DNA of 9,864 nucleotides from Hypericibacter sp050729195. Lineage in GTDB: Bacteria > Pseudomonadota > Alphaproteobacteria > Dongiales > Dongiaceae. The stretch lies in NCBI RefSeq assembly GCF_050729195.1, contig NZ_JBOHKS010000005.1, positions 1 to 9,864 of the forward strand. Direction: 5' to 3'. The notes beneath the pieces are model-generated. The model was not told where the DNA came from, made no database searches, and saw nothing but the letters and a program-made list of their open reading frames with translations. Each line of letters opens with the position of its first letter. Position 1 is the first letter of the stretch. A program made the position numbers and the translations under genes. Shown here one piece after another: positions 1 through 5,617 of this stretch.

Positions 1-737
1 TCGGCCAGATGGCGCTTGCGGATGATGATCTGCTCGCGATCCGGCAGCTCGCTCATCGCGGCGGCCAGCCAGCGGGAGCGCGTCTGGGAGTCGAGATCGG
101 CGGTCACCTGTTCTTCGGGCGTGGCGCGCTCGTCGGCGAGCATGTCCTGCCATTCCCCGTCCCCATTCTCGCCGAACGGCTCATTGACCGAGCAGTCCCG
201 CGCGGAGAGACGGGAGTCGATGTTCTCGATGACGTCGAGCGAGACATTCAACTCCCGCGCCAGGATGGCGGCCTGTTCGGGGTTGAGGGTGCCGATGCCG
301 GACTGTGCGATCTTGGCCCGCAGACGCCGGAGATTGAAGAACAGCCGCTTCTCGGCATGGGTCGTCCCGACCCGTACGACCGACCAGTTGCGCAGCACAT
401 AATCCTGTATGGCTGCCCTGATCCACCAGATCGCATAGGTTGAAAATCGAACCTGGCGTCCCGGATCGAACCGCTCCGCCGCCTGCATCAGCCCGACGGT
501 GCCTTCCTGCACCAGGTCGGACAAGGCGAGGCCATAAGACCGGTACCGGGTTGCTTGCGAGATCACCATGCGGAGATGGGCGCTGACCAGCTTCTGCAGC
601 GCGACATCGTCGCGCTCGATCGACCAGGCACGCGTCAACTCGCCCTCTTCCTCGGCGGACAGAGTCGGAAGCTTCATCGCATAACGGAGAAGGTTTCGAT
701 CCAGCCGGTCGGTACTGTAGCTGGCGACGCTCCCCAT
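1..737 (-). CDS. rpoH: RNA polymerase heat-shock sigma factor RpoH (sigma-32), C-terminus cut off by window edge
   Basis: Alternative sigma factor that directs RNA polymerase to heat-shock and, in many alphaproteobacteria, oxidative-stress promoters. I translated the leftward strand from the ATG at 737-735; 245 codons are present and the frame runs off the window. RpoH proteins are usually about 285-300 residues, so some 40-50 residues, including the region 4.2 helix-turn-helix, are missing. Visible parts: region 2.1-2.2 (about 45-92, with SDLVQEGTVGLMQAAERF), regions 2.3-2.4 (98-125, FSTYAIWWIRAAIQDYVLRN) and the diagnostic RpoH box EKRLFFNLR at 129-137, which separates RpoH from housekeeping sigma. 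The start is favoured by AAGGAG about 9 bases upstream; an in-frame ATG at 752 would add five residues but has a weaker ribosome site. A sigma-E-like promoter lies just upstream, which suggests the RpoH_II type rather than RpoH_I. Family certain; subtype inferred. Confidence 0.93.
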   Translation of the reverse strand, partial: MGSVASYSTDRLDRNLLRYAMKLPTLSAEEEGELTRAWSIERDDVALQKLVSAHLRMVISQATRYRSYGLALSDLVQEGTVGLMQAAERFDPGRQVRFSTYAIWWIRAAIQDYVLRNWSVVRVGTTHAEKRLFFNLRRLRAKIAQSGIGTLNPEQAAILARELNVSLDVIENIDSRLSARDCSVNEPFGENGDGEWQDMLADERATPEEQVTADLDSQTRSRWLAAAMSELPDREQIIIRKRHLA

Positions 738-781
738 GCTCGTCTCCTTCATACCTCGCAGCGTCCGCAGTCCGCTTGAAG

Positions 782-811
782 AGAATACGACTGTTGAATG
801 CCGTCGGATCA
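782..811 (-). promoter_or_regulatory. sigma-E (ECF11)-type promoter of rpoH
   Basis: On the leftward strand, TGATCC (811-806) is followed after exactly 18 bases by TATTCT (787-782). This resembles the RpoE promoters of Rhodobacter-type alphaproteobacteria, which carry a TGATC-type -35 element. The predicted transcription start near 775 gives a leader of about 40 bases before the rpoH ATG. The same TGATCC-N18-TAT layout lies in front of the nearby rpoE gene. Other TGATCC copies in the window, mostly inside genes, lack TA at this distance. Confidence 0.68.
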
Positions 812-852
812 ATGCAGCAGGGACAACCGATCCTGGCAAGTTAGAATTTCGT

Positions 853-877
853 AAAACCTCACATCACGATGTCAGGT
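853..877 (-). terminator. Candidate Rho-independent terminator downstream of rpoE-chrR
   Basis: Ten-base inverted repeat (868-877 and 856-865) with one mismatch and a two-base centre. Read leftward it is followed by a short run of Ts (856-853). It lies after chrR and before the rpoH promoter, so it could separate the two transcripts. The T run is short and the loop must open by a pair or two, so the call is moderate. Confidence 0.42.
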
Positions 878-918
878 TCACGCGATTATGATCGAGACCG
901 AAAACGAAAGCTGCATCA

Positions 919-961
919 CACAGCAACTGCCGCTTTCGCAATTGGAGTCTGTGATTTTTTT
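919..961 (+). terminator. Candidate plus-strand Rho-independent terminator with no gene upstream
   Basis: Outer stem CACAG/CTGTG (919-923 with 949-953), inner stem 924-930 with 938-944 (one mismatch), a 7-base loop at 931-937 and a 4-base bulge at 945-948. The stem is followed by A and seven Ts (955-961). This has the form of an intrinsic terminator for rightward transcription, yet both flanking genes run leftward. It may end a small RNA, or be chance. Confidence 0.33.
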
Positions 962-1102
962 CGGGCATCGGAGTGTCATCCCGTGCCTGTAGGGGAAATT
1001 ACCTACGACTTTGGTCGGAAGGCCCCATAGTCACAGGAAGATTTCGCCGTTTTTGAATCCTCGCCAAGCCAAGATTCGCGAAGTCTTGCGTCGTAAGTCA
1101 GG
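962..1102. other. Non-coding gap downstream of chrR
   Basis: Part of the 365-base gap between rpoH and chrR. I see no frame with start, ribosome site and plausible protein on either strand. It contains a small inverted repeat GTAGG/CCTAC (989-993 with 1002-1006) around an AT-rich centre. No recognisable promoter was found here. Confidence 0.5.
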
Positions 1103-1759
1103 TCAATGACGGAACAGAAGATTTAAAATGAACCCGACCGCCCCGGTGAACCGGAGCGGTGCGTCGCGCACGATGAGGCAAAGGCAGTCTTCATCCGCGT
1201 CCGCAACCGGACGGTGAGTGATTGAGCCATCCGTCATGGCCACATCGCCCGCCAGGTACCGACCGACCTCGTCCGAGAACCCGCCGGCAAGAACCAGTGT
1301 CAGCTCGGTTCCTTCATGGGTATGCCGCGGAATGGAACCGCCGGCCCGGGTTTGCAGCAATTGAGTCACGAAGCCGGCAGGGTTTGGGAGCAGCCGGGCT
1401 TCGTGGGCCGAGCCCTGGCGCCGCCAGGCGACCTTGTCGAGGCTGCCGCCGATGTAACCGCGGAGCGGCTCCGGCAGGGCGGGCCGGGTCGAGGGCGACG
1501 GCGGGCGCAATGCGGGTGGCGCCGAGAGAGTGGCTCCGCGGGGCAAGCGGCCGAGGAGCTGCTGACGGCTCGTGACCGAGAGCGGTTCGGGGTTCAGCGC
1601 CTCGAGCAGGCTTCCGCCCAACGCTTCATACGCCTCGACGGCCAGGCGGCAGGACGGGCATAGCGCCATATGCGTGGCAACCAGCAGGGCCTGAGGCTCC
1701 GGCAGCGAGCCCGACGCATAAGCCAGCAGGAGCTCTTCCCCGGGATGATGCGTCGCCAT
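1103..1759 (-). CDS. chrR: Zinc-binding cupin anti-sigma factor ChrR
   Basis: Cytoplasmic anti-sigma factor that holds the ECF sigma factor RpoE inactive until singlet oxygen or organic peroxide triggers its release and loss. 218 residues, the usual family size. The N-terminal zinc anti-sigma (ZAS) domain has ligands H5, H30, C34 and C37 (HMALCPSC). A Pro-rich linker at about 80-98 leads to a C-terminal cupin with H146, H148, E152 and H182 (RHTHEGTE, ITHRP). Cupin spacing is the same as I recall for R. sphaeroides ChrR (H141, H143, E147, H177), and the ZAS ligands are each offset by one. A Cys-Leu-Cys pair lies at 192-194. The ATG shares its A with the TGA of rpoE (TGATG), a one-base overlap implying translational coupling, so both proteins are made together. 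Start and family are secure; the inducing signal is inferred from the family. Confidence 0.93.
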   Translation of the reverse strand: MATHHPGEELLLAYASGSLPEPQALLVATHMALCPSCRLAVEAYEALGGSLLEALNPEPLSVTSRQQLLGRLPRGATLSAPPALRPPSPSTRPALPEPLRGYIGGSLDKVAWRRQGSAHEARLLPNPAGFVTQLLQTRAGGSIPRHTHEGTELTLVLAGGFSDEVGRYLAGDVAMTDGSITHRPVADADEDCLCLIVRDAPLRFTGAVGFILNLLFRH

Positions 1760-2352
1760 CAGGTGGGCTCCTTGACGATTGCCTTCAGCTTGCCCAGTGC
1801 CAGGCGAAGGCGGGATTTTACAGTTCCAAGGGGCAGCCCCAGCTCGGCGGCGATGACGCTGTGGGATTTGTCCTCGAAGAAGGATTTATGCAGCAGGAAG
1901 ACTTGGTCTTCCGGCAGGGTGGCGACGGCACGCTGCAGCCGGCTTTCTGCTTGCGCGACGACAACCTGGTTGTAGGGATCGGCTTCCGGACCGGGCATCA
2001 GCATCGGGTCGGTGGGGTCGATCTCGGGACGACGTTCGCGACGCAGCAGGTCGATCCGGCGATTTCGTGCGATGGCGTAGATCCAGGTGGCCGCCGTCGC
2101 CCGGGAGGGGTCGAACTGCCCGGCCTTCTGCCAGACCGCCACCATCACGTCCTGCACCAGATCTTCCGCGGCGGCCGAGGGCATGCCGAGCCGGCGGAAG
2201 TAGGCCTTAACGCGAGGGCCGTAATGGTCGAAAATTTGCGCAAAGGCATCCTCATCGCGGTTCGCGGCGATCAGGCCGAGAAGTCGCGCAAAATCCTGGC
2301 TCACAGGACCCAGCGGTTTGGGATCGGTCGGTTGCACGCCGCCATGTAACAA
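1759..2352 (-). CDS. rpoE: ECF sigma factor RpoE (ECF11-type, paired with ChrR)
   Basis: Extracytoplasmic-function sigma factor; in Rhodobacter and Caulobacter this group controls the singlet-oxygen response. Up to 197 residues. Sigma region 2 spans about 34-107, with AEDLVQDVMVAVWQ at 62-75 and WIYAIARNRRIDLLRRERR at 90-108. Region 4 spans about 136-191, with a helix-turn-helix VIAAELGLPLGTVKSRLR at 166-183. There is no membrane segment. It is followed with a one-base overlap by chrR. The start is uncertain: the longest reading begins at TTG 2352 (a TAG closes the frame further upstream), but GTG codons at residues 6 and 17 are also possible and none has a strong ribosome site. An autoregulatory sigma-E-type promoter lies at 2444-2473, giving a leader of about 85 bases. 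Confidence 0.92.
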   Translation of the reverse strand: MLHGGVQPTDPKPLGPVSQDFARLLGLIAANRDEDAFAQIFDHYGPRVKAYFRRLGMPSAAAEDLVQDVMVAVWQKAGQFDPSRATAATWIYAIARNRRIDLLRRERRPEIDPTDPMLMPGPEADPYNQVVVAQAESRLQRAVATLPEDQVFLLHKSFFEDKSHSVIAAELGLPLGTVKSRLRLALGKLKAIVKEPT

Positions 2353-2443
2353 CCGCAGCGACAGCTCGACAAGCGACCCGGCCCCCGACCGGAGAGGGTT
2401 CTACCCGCGCCTGCCGCCCAGCCGTCGCTTTCGATGCTCGGAT

Positions 2444-2473
2444 TGGATACGCGCCCTCAAGCCATCTGGATCA
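2444..2473 (-). promoter_or_regulatory. Autoregulatory sigma-E-type promoter of rpoE-chrR
   Basis: Leftward TGATCC (2473-2468), 18-base spacer, TATCCA (2449-2444). The spacer ends in CG, as in the other three copies in this window. Predicted start near 2436. Positive autoregulation of rpoE-chrR is the rule for this sigma/anti-sigma pair in the species studied. Confidence 0.65.
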
Positions 2474-2645
2474 CAGGAAGATAGGCGCGGACTGCGAGTG
2501 ATCCGACTTCGGTTCCCTGTCGTATGAATCCGCACGAATCGCTGTCCAGGCGGGGCCCCCGCATTGCGCTTGAGAGCCGTTGTTGCAGCGGGGCGCTGCT
2601 GGCGCCGGTGACCCAGGCCCAGCCCGGCCGTTCGGTGACGCTCAA
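2457..2645 (-). pseudogene. Small ORF resembling the N-terminus of a short-chain dehydrogenase; probable gene remnant
   Basis: Leftward frame of 62 codons starting at TTG 2645, with a strong ribosome site (GGAGAGGA, 2658-2651) and a sigma-E-like promoter (2697-2726) about 45 bases before that. Residues 9-17 read WAWVTGASS, matching the start of the short-chain dehydrogenase/reductase Rossmann fold (normally VTGASSGIG). Immediately after that the glycine motif is lost and the sequence is unrecognisable; codon third positions also become less GC-rich. I infer a 5' fragment of a dehydrogenase gene left after deletion or rearrangement. SDR genes occur in sigma-E regulons next to rpoE-chrR in related bacteria, which makes the location meaningful. 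It could instead be a real small protein, or the nine-residue match could be chance. It overlaps the rpoE promoter at its 3' end. Confidence 0.35.
2499..2528 (+). promoter_or_regulatory. Sigma-E-like promoter pointing rightward, no gene assigned
   Basis: Plus-strand TGATCC (2499-2504), 18-base spacer, TATGAA (2523-2528). Its spacer starts with GAC and ends with GTCG, like that of the rpoH promoter. It is back-to-back with the rpoE promoter, the two -35 elements being 25 bases apart. Transcription from about 2535 would run antisense to the small dehydrogenase-like frame and then to the oxidoreductase gene. I found no convincing coding region with a ribosome site downstream. Confidence 0.42.
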
Positions 2646-2696
2646 GAGATTCCTCTCCGCGCAAGCTCCGGGGGATACGCGAGCGATCGCACGCGA

Positions 2697-2726
2697 TCAG
2701 TACGGCAAGGGATCGCGATCGGATCA
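2697..2726 (-). promoter_or_regulatory. Sigma-E-like promoter upstream of the dehydrogenase-like fragment
   Basis: Leftward TGATCC (2726-2721), 18-base spacer ending in CG, TACTGA (2702-2697). The -10 element is poorer than in the other copies (TAC rather than TAT). It begins only ten bases after the oxidoreductase stop. The predicted start near 2690 gives a leader of about 45 bases to the TTG at 2645, and read-through would also supply rpoE-chrR. Confidence 0.45.
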
Positions 2727-2735
2727 AGGCTGGCC

Positions 2736-3761
2736 TCAGGCGGGGGCGTCGGCGACCTTGATCAGGAGCTTGCCGAAATTGCGGCCCTTGAGCTGGCCCA
2801 TGAAAGCGGCCGGCGCGTTCTCGAGGCCGACCACCACGTCTTCTTTGTATTTCAGCTTGCCCTGGCGCAACCAGCCGCCGACGTCGCGCAGGAACTCGTC
2901 GGTCTGATCGGCAAAATCGCTGACGATGAAACCCTGCATCCGCCAGCGCTTGGTGAGGATGGTGCCGATCAACGCCAGCGCCCGATCGGGTCCCGGCGGG
3001 AGGCCGGTGTCGCTGTAATTCGCGATCTGGCCGCAGACGGGAACCCGTGCGAAATCGTTCAGCAGCGGGTAGACCGCCTCCCAGACATGGCCGCCGACAT
3101 TCTCGAAATAGATATCGATGCCCTTCGGGCAAGCGGCCTTGAGGCGGGCGGGGAAGTCGGCCGCCCGATGATCGAGCCCGGTATCGAAGCCCAGCTCATC
3201 GACGACATATCTCGTTTTCTCCGGCCCTCCGGCGATGCCGACCACATGGCAGCCTTTCAGCTTGGCGATCTGGCCGACGGCAGACCCGACTGCACCCGAG
3301 GCCGCGGCGACGACCAGGGTCTCGCCGGATTTCGGCAGTCCGATATTGAGCAGCCCGGTATAGGCGGTCATGCCGGGCATTCCGAGGAGACCCAGTGCCG
3401 TCGAGATAGGAGCCGTTTTCGGATCGATCTTCCTCAAGCCCTCGCCGTCGGTATGTGCATATTCCTGCCAGCCGGTATAGCCGACGAGGAGATCGCCGGC
3501 TTTGTGGTCCGCGTGTCGTGAGGAAAGCACCAGGCTGACGGTGCCGCCATCCATGACGCCGCCGATATCCACCGCGGGGGTGTAAGAGTCGCCCTCGTCC
3601 ATGATGCCCCGCATATAGGGATCGACCGACAGCCAGAGCGTCTTGAGCAGTAGCCCGCGTTCCGGACGATCCGAAATCTCCGTCGTCGCCAGCCGGAAAT
3701 TCTCCGGCTTCGGCTCGCCGAAGGGGCGGGAGGCGAGAAGGATCTGGCGATTCTGCAACAT
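2736..3761 (-). CDS. NADP-dependent medium-chain oxidoreductase (CurA / leukotriene B4 12-hydroxydehydrogenase type)
   Basis: Zinc-independent medium-chain dehydrogenase/reductase that typically reduces the C=C bond of alpha,beta-unsaturated ketones and aldehydes with NADPH; soluble and cytoplasmic. 341 residues, the normal family length. The N-terminal GroES-like domain (about 1-120) contains SVDPYMRG at 45-52. The nucleotide-binding Rossmann domain carries AASGAVGSAVGQ at 153-164, FENVGG at 219-224 and CGQIANYS at 243-250, then RMQGFIV at 274-280; all are typical of the CurA/YncB group. No catalytic or structural zinc ligands are seen, as expected for this branch. A GGAGG lies about 9-10 bases before the ATG. 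It follows the small exported-protein gene by 27 bases on the same strand, so they are probably cotranscribed. Such enzymes often detoxify reactive carbonyls, which would suit the stress neighbourhood, but the substrate cannot be read from sequence. Confidence 0.88.
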   Translation of the reverse strand: MLQNRQILLASRPFGEPKPENFRLATTEISDRPERGLLLKTLWLSVDPYMRGIMDEGDSYTPAVDIGGVMDGGTVSLVLSSRHADHKAGDLLVGYTGWQEYAHTDGEGLRKIDPKTAPISTALGLLGMPGMTAYTGLLNIGLPKSGETLVVAAASGAVGSAVGQIAKLKGCHVVGIAGGPEKTRYVVDELGFDTGLDHRAADFPARLKAACPKGIDIYFENVGGHVWEAVYPLLNDFARVPVCGQIANYSDTGLPPGPDRALALIGTILTKRWRMQGFIVSDFADQTDEFLRDVGGWLRQGKLKYKEDVVVGLENAPAAFMGQLKGRNFGKLLIKVADAPA

Positions 3762-3788
3762 CGTCCGGGCCCTCCGGGTGAACTGGCG

Positions 3789-4337
3789 CTAATCGCCGGC
3801 GACGAATTCGGACCAGGTGCCATCGGAATTGATCGAGAGCCGCCAGCCGGCGTAATAGCCGACCTCATGGCCTTCGATATACTGGTCTTCGAGTTGCCCT
3901 TCATAGAGCTTCTGGAGATCGGCGATCTCCTTCTTGGTGAGCTTCTCATAGGGAATGTCGGCGGCGCTCGGCCAGGTGAAGACCTCGCCTTCGGCACCCT
4001 GATAGACCGAGCAAGGCATTTTCAGCAGCGCCGCCATGATCGGCCTGACATCGTCGCCCTGCTTCTTCAGGCTTTCCCAATAGGAGATCGGCTCGATGTC
4101 GTCGCCGACCGAGGCGGCGAAGGCATTGCGATCGATCAGCGGGGAGAAGGCGCCGAAATCCTTCTGCTTCGTCGCGGCGATGATGGCATCGCGGGTCTTG
4201 GCGACGGGATCGGGGATGTCGGTGCAACGGACCGCGTCCTGCGCCTGCGCGGGGGCGGCGAACAGCAGCCCCAACAGGCCGAAGACCGGAAGAAGTCCGG
4301 CTCTCTTGAACGAACCGGACGCTCCGGAAACTCGCAT
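3789..4337 (-). CDS. Small exported protein of unknown function
   Basis: I do not recognise this family. The ATG at 4337 is chosen because AGGGG lies 8 bases upstream and the product then begins with a clear Sec signal peptide: basic residues at 2-12, a hydrophobic core at about 14-28 and an AQA cleavage site after residue 32. An in-frame start at 4391 would bury the signal and is rejected. The 182-residue precursor would give a periplasmic or secreted protein of about 150 residues. It has two cysteines, C38 and C109, that could form a disulfide; a helical, lysine-rich stretch at about 131-150; and an aromatic-rich C-terminus (YYAGW, GTWSEF). No catalytic motif or membrane anchor is evident. 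It ends 27 bases before the CurA-type oxidoreductase gene, with which it probably forms an operon. Confidence 0.72.
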   Translation of the reverse strand: MRVSGASGSFKRAGLLPVFGLLGLLFAAPAQAQDAVRCTDIPDPVAKTRDAIIAATKQKDFGAFSPLIDRNAFAASVGDDIEPISYWESLKKQGDDVRPIMAALLKMPCSVYQGAEGEVFTWPSAADIPYEKLTKKEIADLQKLYEGQLEDQYIEGHEVGYYAGWRLSINSDGTWSEFVAGD

Positions 4338-4402
4338 GAACGACACCCCTATGTCTCGCAAACGCCGGTCCTCGGCAGAACCGGACACCACCCGGCCGCA
4401 AG

Positions 4403-4430
4403 TCTATAGCGCCTTGACGTTGCAACCAAG
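4403..4430 (-). promoter_or_regulatory. Possible housekeeping promoter for the exported protein / oxidoreductase pair
   Basis: Leftward CTTGGT (4430-4425), 16-base spacer, TATAGA (4408-4403), in the 169-base gap between the two divergent genes. The -10 element is good and the -35 weak. The predicted start lies about 60 bases before the ATG at 4337. A comparable element for the rightward lactonase gene was not clear. Confidence 0.28.
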
Positions 4431-4506
4431 CGCGCCGCCTAATTCCTCCCGGCAAAAAAAACGAGCCGGCGGCTTGACCGTCCGGCCGGCAAGGGGAGGC
4501 AGCGCC

Positions 4507-5385
4507 GTGGAACATGTCGAGCGGGCTCTGGATTTTCGGTCGGCGTTGGGCGAAGGCCCGCTCTGGCGCGAGGCCGAGCGTAAACTTTACTGGCTCGATT
4601 TGCGGGGGCCGTCGATCTTCCGTTTCGATCCGGCCAGCGGCCGCAACGAGACGCTGAAGGCCAGCTTGCCGACGGGGCTGGGCGGCATGGTGTTCGATCG
4701 CCAGGGCCGATGGATCGTTGTCGACGATACCGGCCTTCACCGGCTCGATCCGAAGACGGGTCAGCGCGCCGACATGGTCAATCCCGAGGCCGGCCATCCG
4801 GAGAACAGTTTCAACGATGCCAAGGTCGACCGGCGCGGGCGCTTGTGGACCGGCAGCTGCAATCAGGATTGGGTCACGCCGACCGGCAGCTTCTACATGC
4901 TGGATCAGGCCGGCAAAGTCTCGGTCATCGACCGGAAGATCGGTTGCGCCAACGGACCGGCCTTCAGCCCCGACGGCAAGCGGGCTTATTGGACCGACAG
5001 CCCCTCGCGCGAGATCTATGGCTACGACATCGATCCCGCGAGCGGCGCCGTGGGGCCGCGGCAGAGCTTCCATAAATTCGGCGCGGTGCCGGAGCAGCCG
5101 GACGGCATGACGGTTGATGCCGATGGCTGCCTCTGGGTGTCGCTCTGGGATGGCTGGTGCGTGGCCCAGATCACGCCCGACGGGAAGCTCGAACGGCGGG
5201 TGAAGGTCCCGGTGCCGCAGCCGAGCGCCGTCGGTTTCGGAGGCGAGGGGATGAAGCAACTCTTCATCACGACCGCCTCGCTCGGACTGACCGATGAGCA
5301 GCTTCGCGCATCGCCCTTGTCCGGTCATCTGCTGGTCGCCGATGTCGGCCAGCGCGGCATCGCCGAACCCGATTATGCGGGGTAA
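4507..5385 (+). CDS. SMP-30/gluconolactonase family lactonase
   Basis: Six-bladed beta-propeller metalloenzyme that hydrolyses sugar lactones (for example glucono-, xylono- or arabinonolactone) in sugar-acid pathways. The GTG at 4507 is preceded by a strong ribosome site (GGGGAGG, 7 bases away), giving 292 residues, the usual length. An open frame extends further upstream but opposes the neighbouring gene and lacks family similarity. The four metal ligands of the family are visible: E16 (LGEGPLW), N103 (FNDAKVD), N149 (CANGPAFSPDG) and D199 (QPDGMTVD). Their spacing is close to that of human SMP-30 (E18, N103, N154, D204). No signal peptide, so cytoplasmic. No sugar dehydrogenase, dehydratase or transporter gene is adjacent, so the substrate stays open. 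It is divergent from the exported-protein gene. Confidence 0.9.
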   Translation: MEHVERALDFRSALGEGPLWREAERKLYWLDLRGPSIFRFDPASGRNETLKASLPTGLGGMVFDRQGRWIVVDDTGLHRLDPKTGQRADMVNPEAGHPENSFNDAKVDRRGRLWTGSCNQDWVTPTGSFYMLDQAGKVSVIDRKIGCANGPAFSPDGKRAYWTDSPSREIYGYDIDPASGAVGPRQSFHKFGAVPEQPDGMTVDADGCLWVSLWDGWCVAQITPDGKLERRVKVPVPQPSAVGFGGEGMKQLFITTASLGLTDEQLRASPLSGHLLVADVGQRGIAEPDYAG

Positions 5386-5422
5386 TCGACGCATGATGCC
5401 GGCTCGATCGGTGACGACATCG

Positions 5423-5460
5423 CCTTACGTTGCAACTGCGATGCGCTCGCGGCCGTAAGG
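5423..5460 (+). terminator. Inverted repeat, possible terminator after the lactonase gene
   Basis: CCTTACG (5423-5429) is repeated inverted as CGTAAGG (5454-5460), followed by TTT. A smaller stem, GCGA/TCGC, lies inside. It sits about 38 bases after the lactonase stop. The loop is long and the T run short, so this could also be an operator-like repeat. Confidence 0.3.
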
Positions 5461-5541
5461 TTTCCGACAGCCTTCTCCGACATGTTCTCTTTGGGGGCGA
5501 TGAGTCCAGCTTGTGACCATCGGTCTCGGCCTGACGGCTCC

Positions 5542-5569
5542 TTGTTTACAAAAGTCGGGATCATAATTG
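5542..5569 (+). promoter_or_regulatory. Possible promoter of the cytochrome b561 gene
   Basis: TTGTTT (5542-5547), 16-base spacer, TAATTG (5564-5569), in an AT-rich patch that stands out from the GC-rich surroundings. The predicted start is about 42 bases before the ATG at 5618. The match to a sigma-70 promoter is partial. Apart from this and the inverted repeat at 5423, the gap 5386-5617 shows nothing coding. Confidence 0.33.
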
Positions 5570-5617
5570 ACGACGGGTCGCTCAACCGACGTGCCCCCGT
5601 CGCCGGAGAAGAGAATC

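Noticed and set aside
419..424. TGATCC inside rpoH, and further copies at 4902-4907, 5558-5563, 6084-6089, 8390-8395, 8684-8689 and 9646-9651
   Set aside because: None has TA after an 18-base spacer and all but the copy at 5558 lie inside genes, so they serve as background for the promoter motif rather than as promoters.
2401..3132. 243-codon leftward frame overlapping the end of the oxidoreductase and the gap before rpoE
   Set aside because: Mostly an out-of-frame shadow of the oxidoreductase, with arginine-rich low-complexity translation.
2580..3521. 313-codon rightward frame opposite the oxidoreductase
   Set aside because: Antisense shadow of a clear medium-chain oxidoreductase; considered as a product of the rightward sigma-E-like promoter but it has no ribosome site or similarity.
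4096..4506. Long N-terminal extension of the lactonase frame back to 4096
   Set aside because: The extension lies antisense to the exported-protein gene, has no similarity to the family, and a strong ribosome site marks the GTG at 4507.
3946..5394. 482-codon leftward frame across the lactonase and exported-protein genes
   Set aside because: It overlaps two well supported genes in a shadow frame and its translation has no recognisable domain.
5373..5585. 70-codon leftward frame in the gap before the cytochrome b561 gene
   Set aside because: No convincing ribosome site and no recognisable motif; it overlaps the lactonase end and the likely cytochrome promoter.
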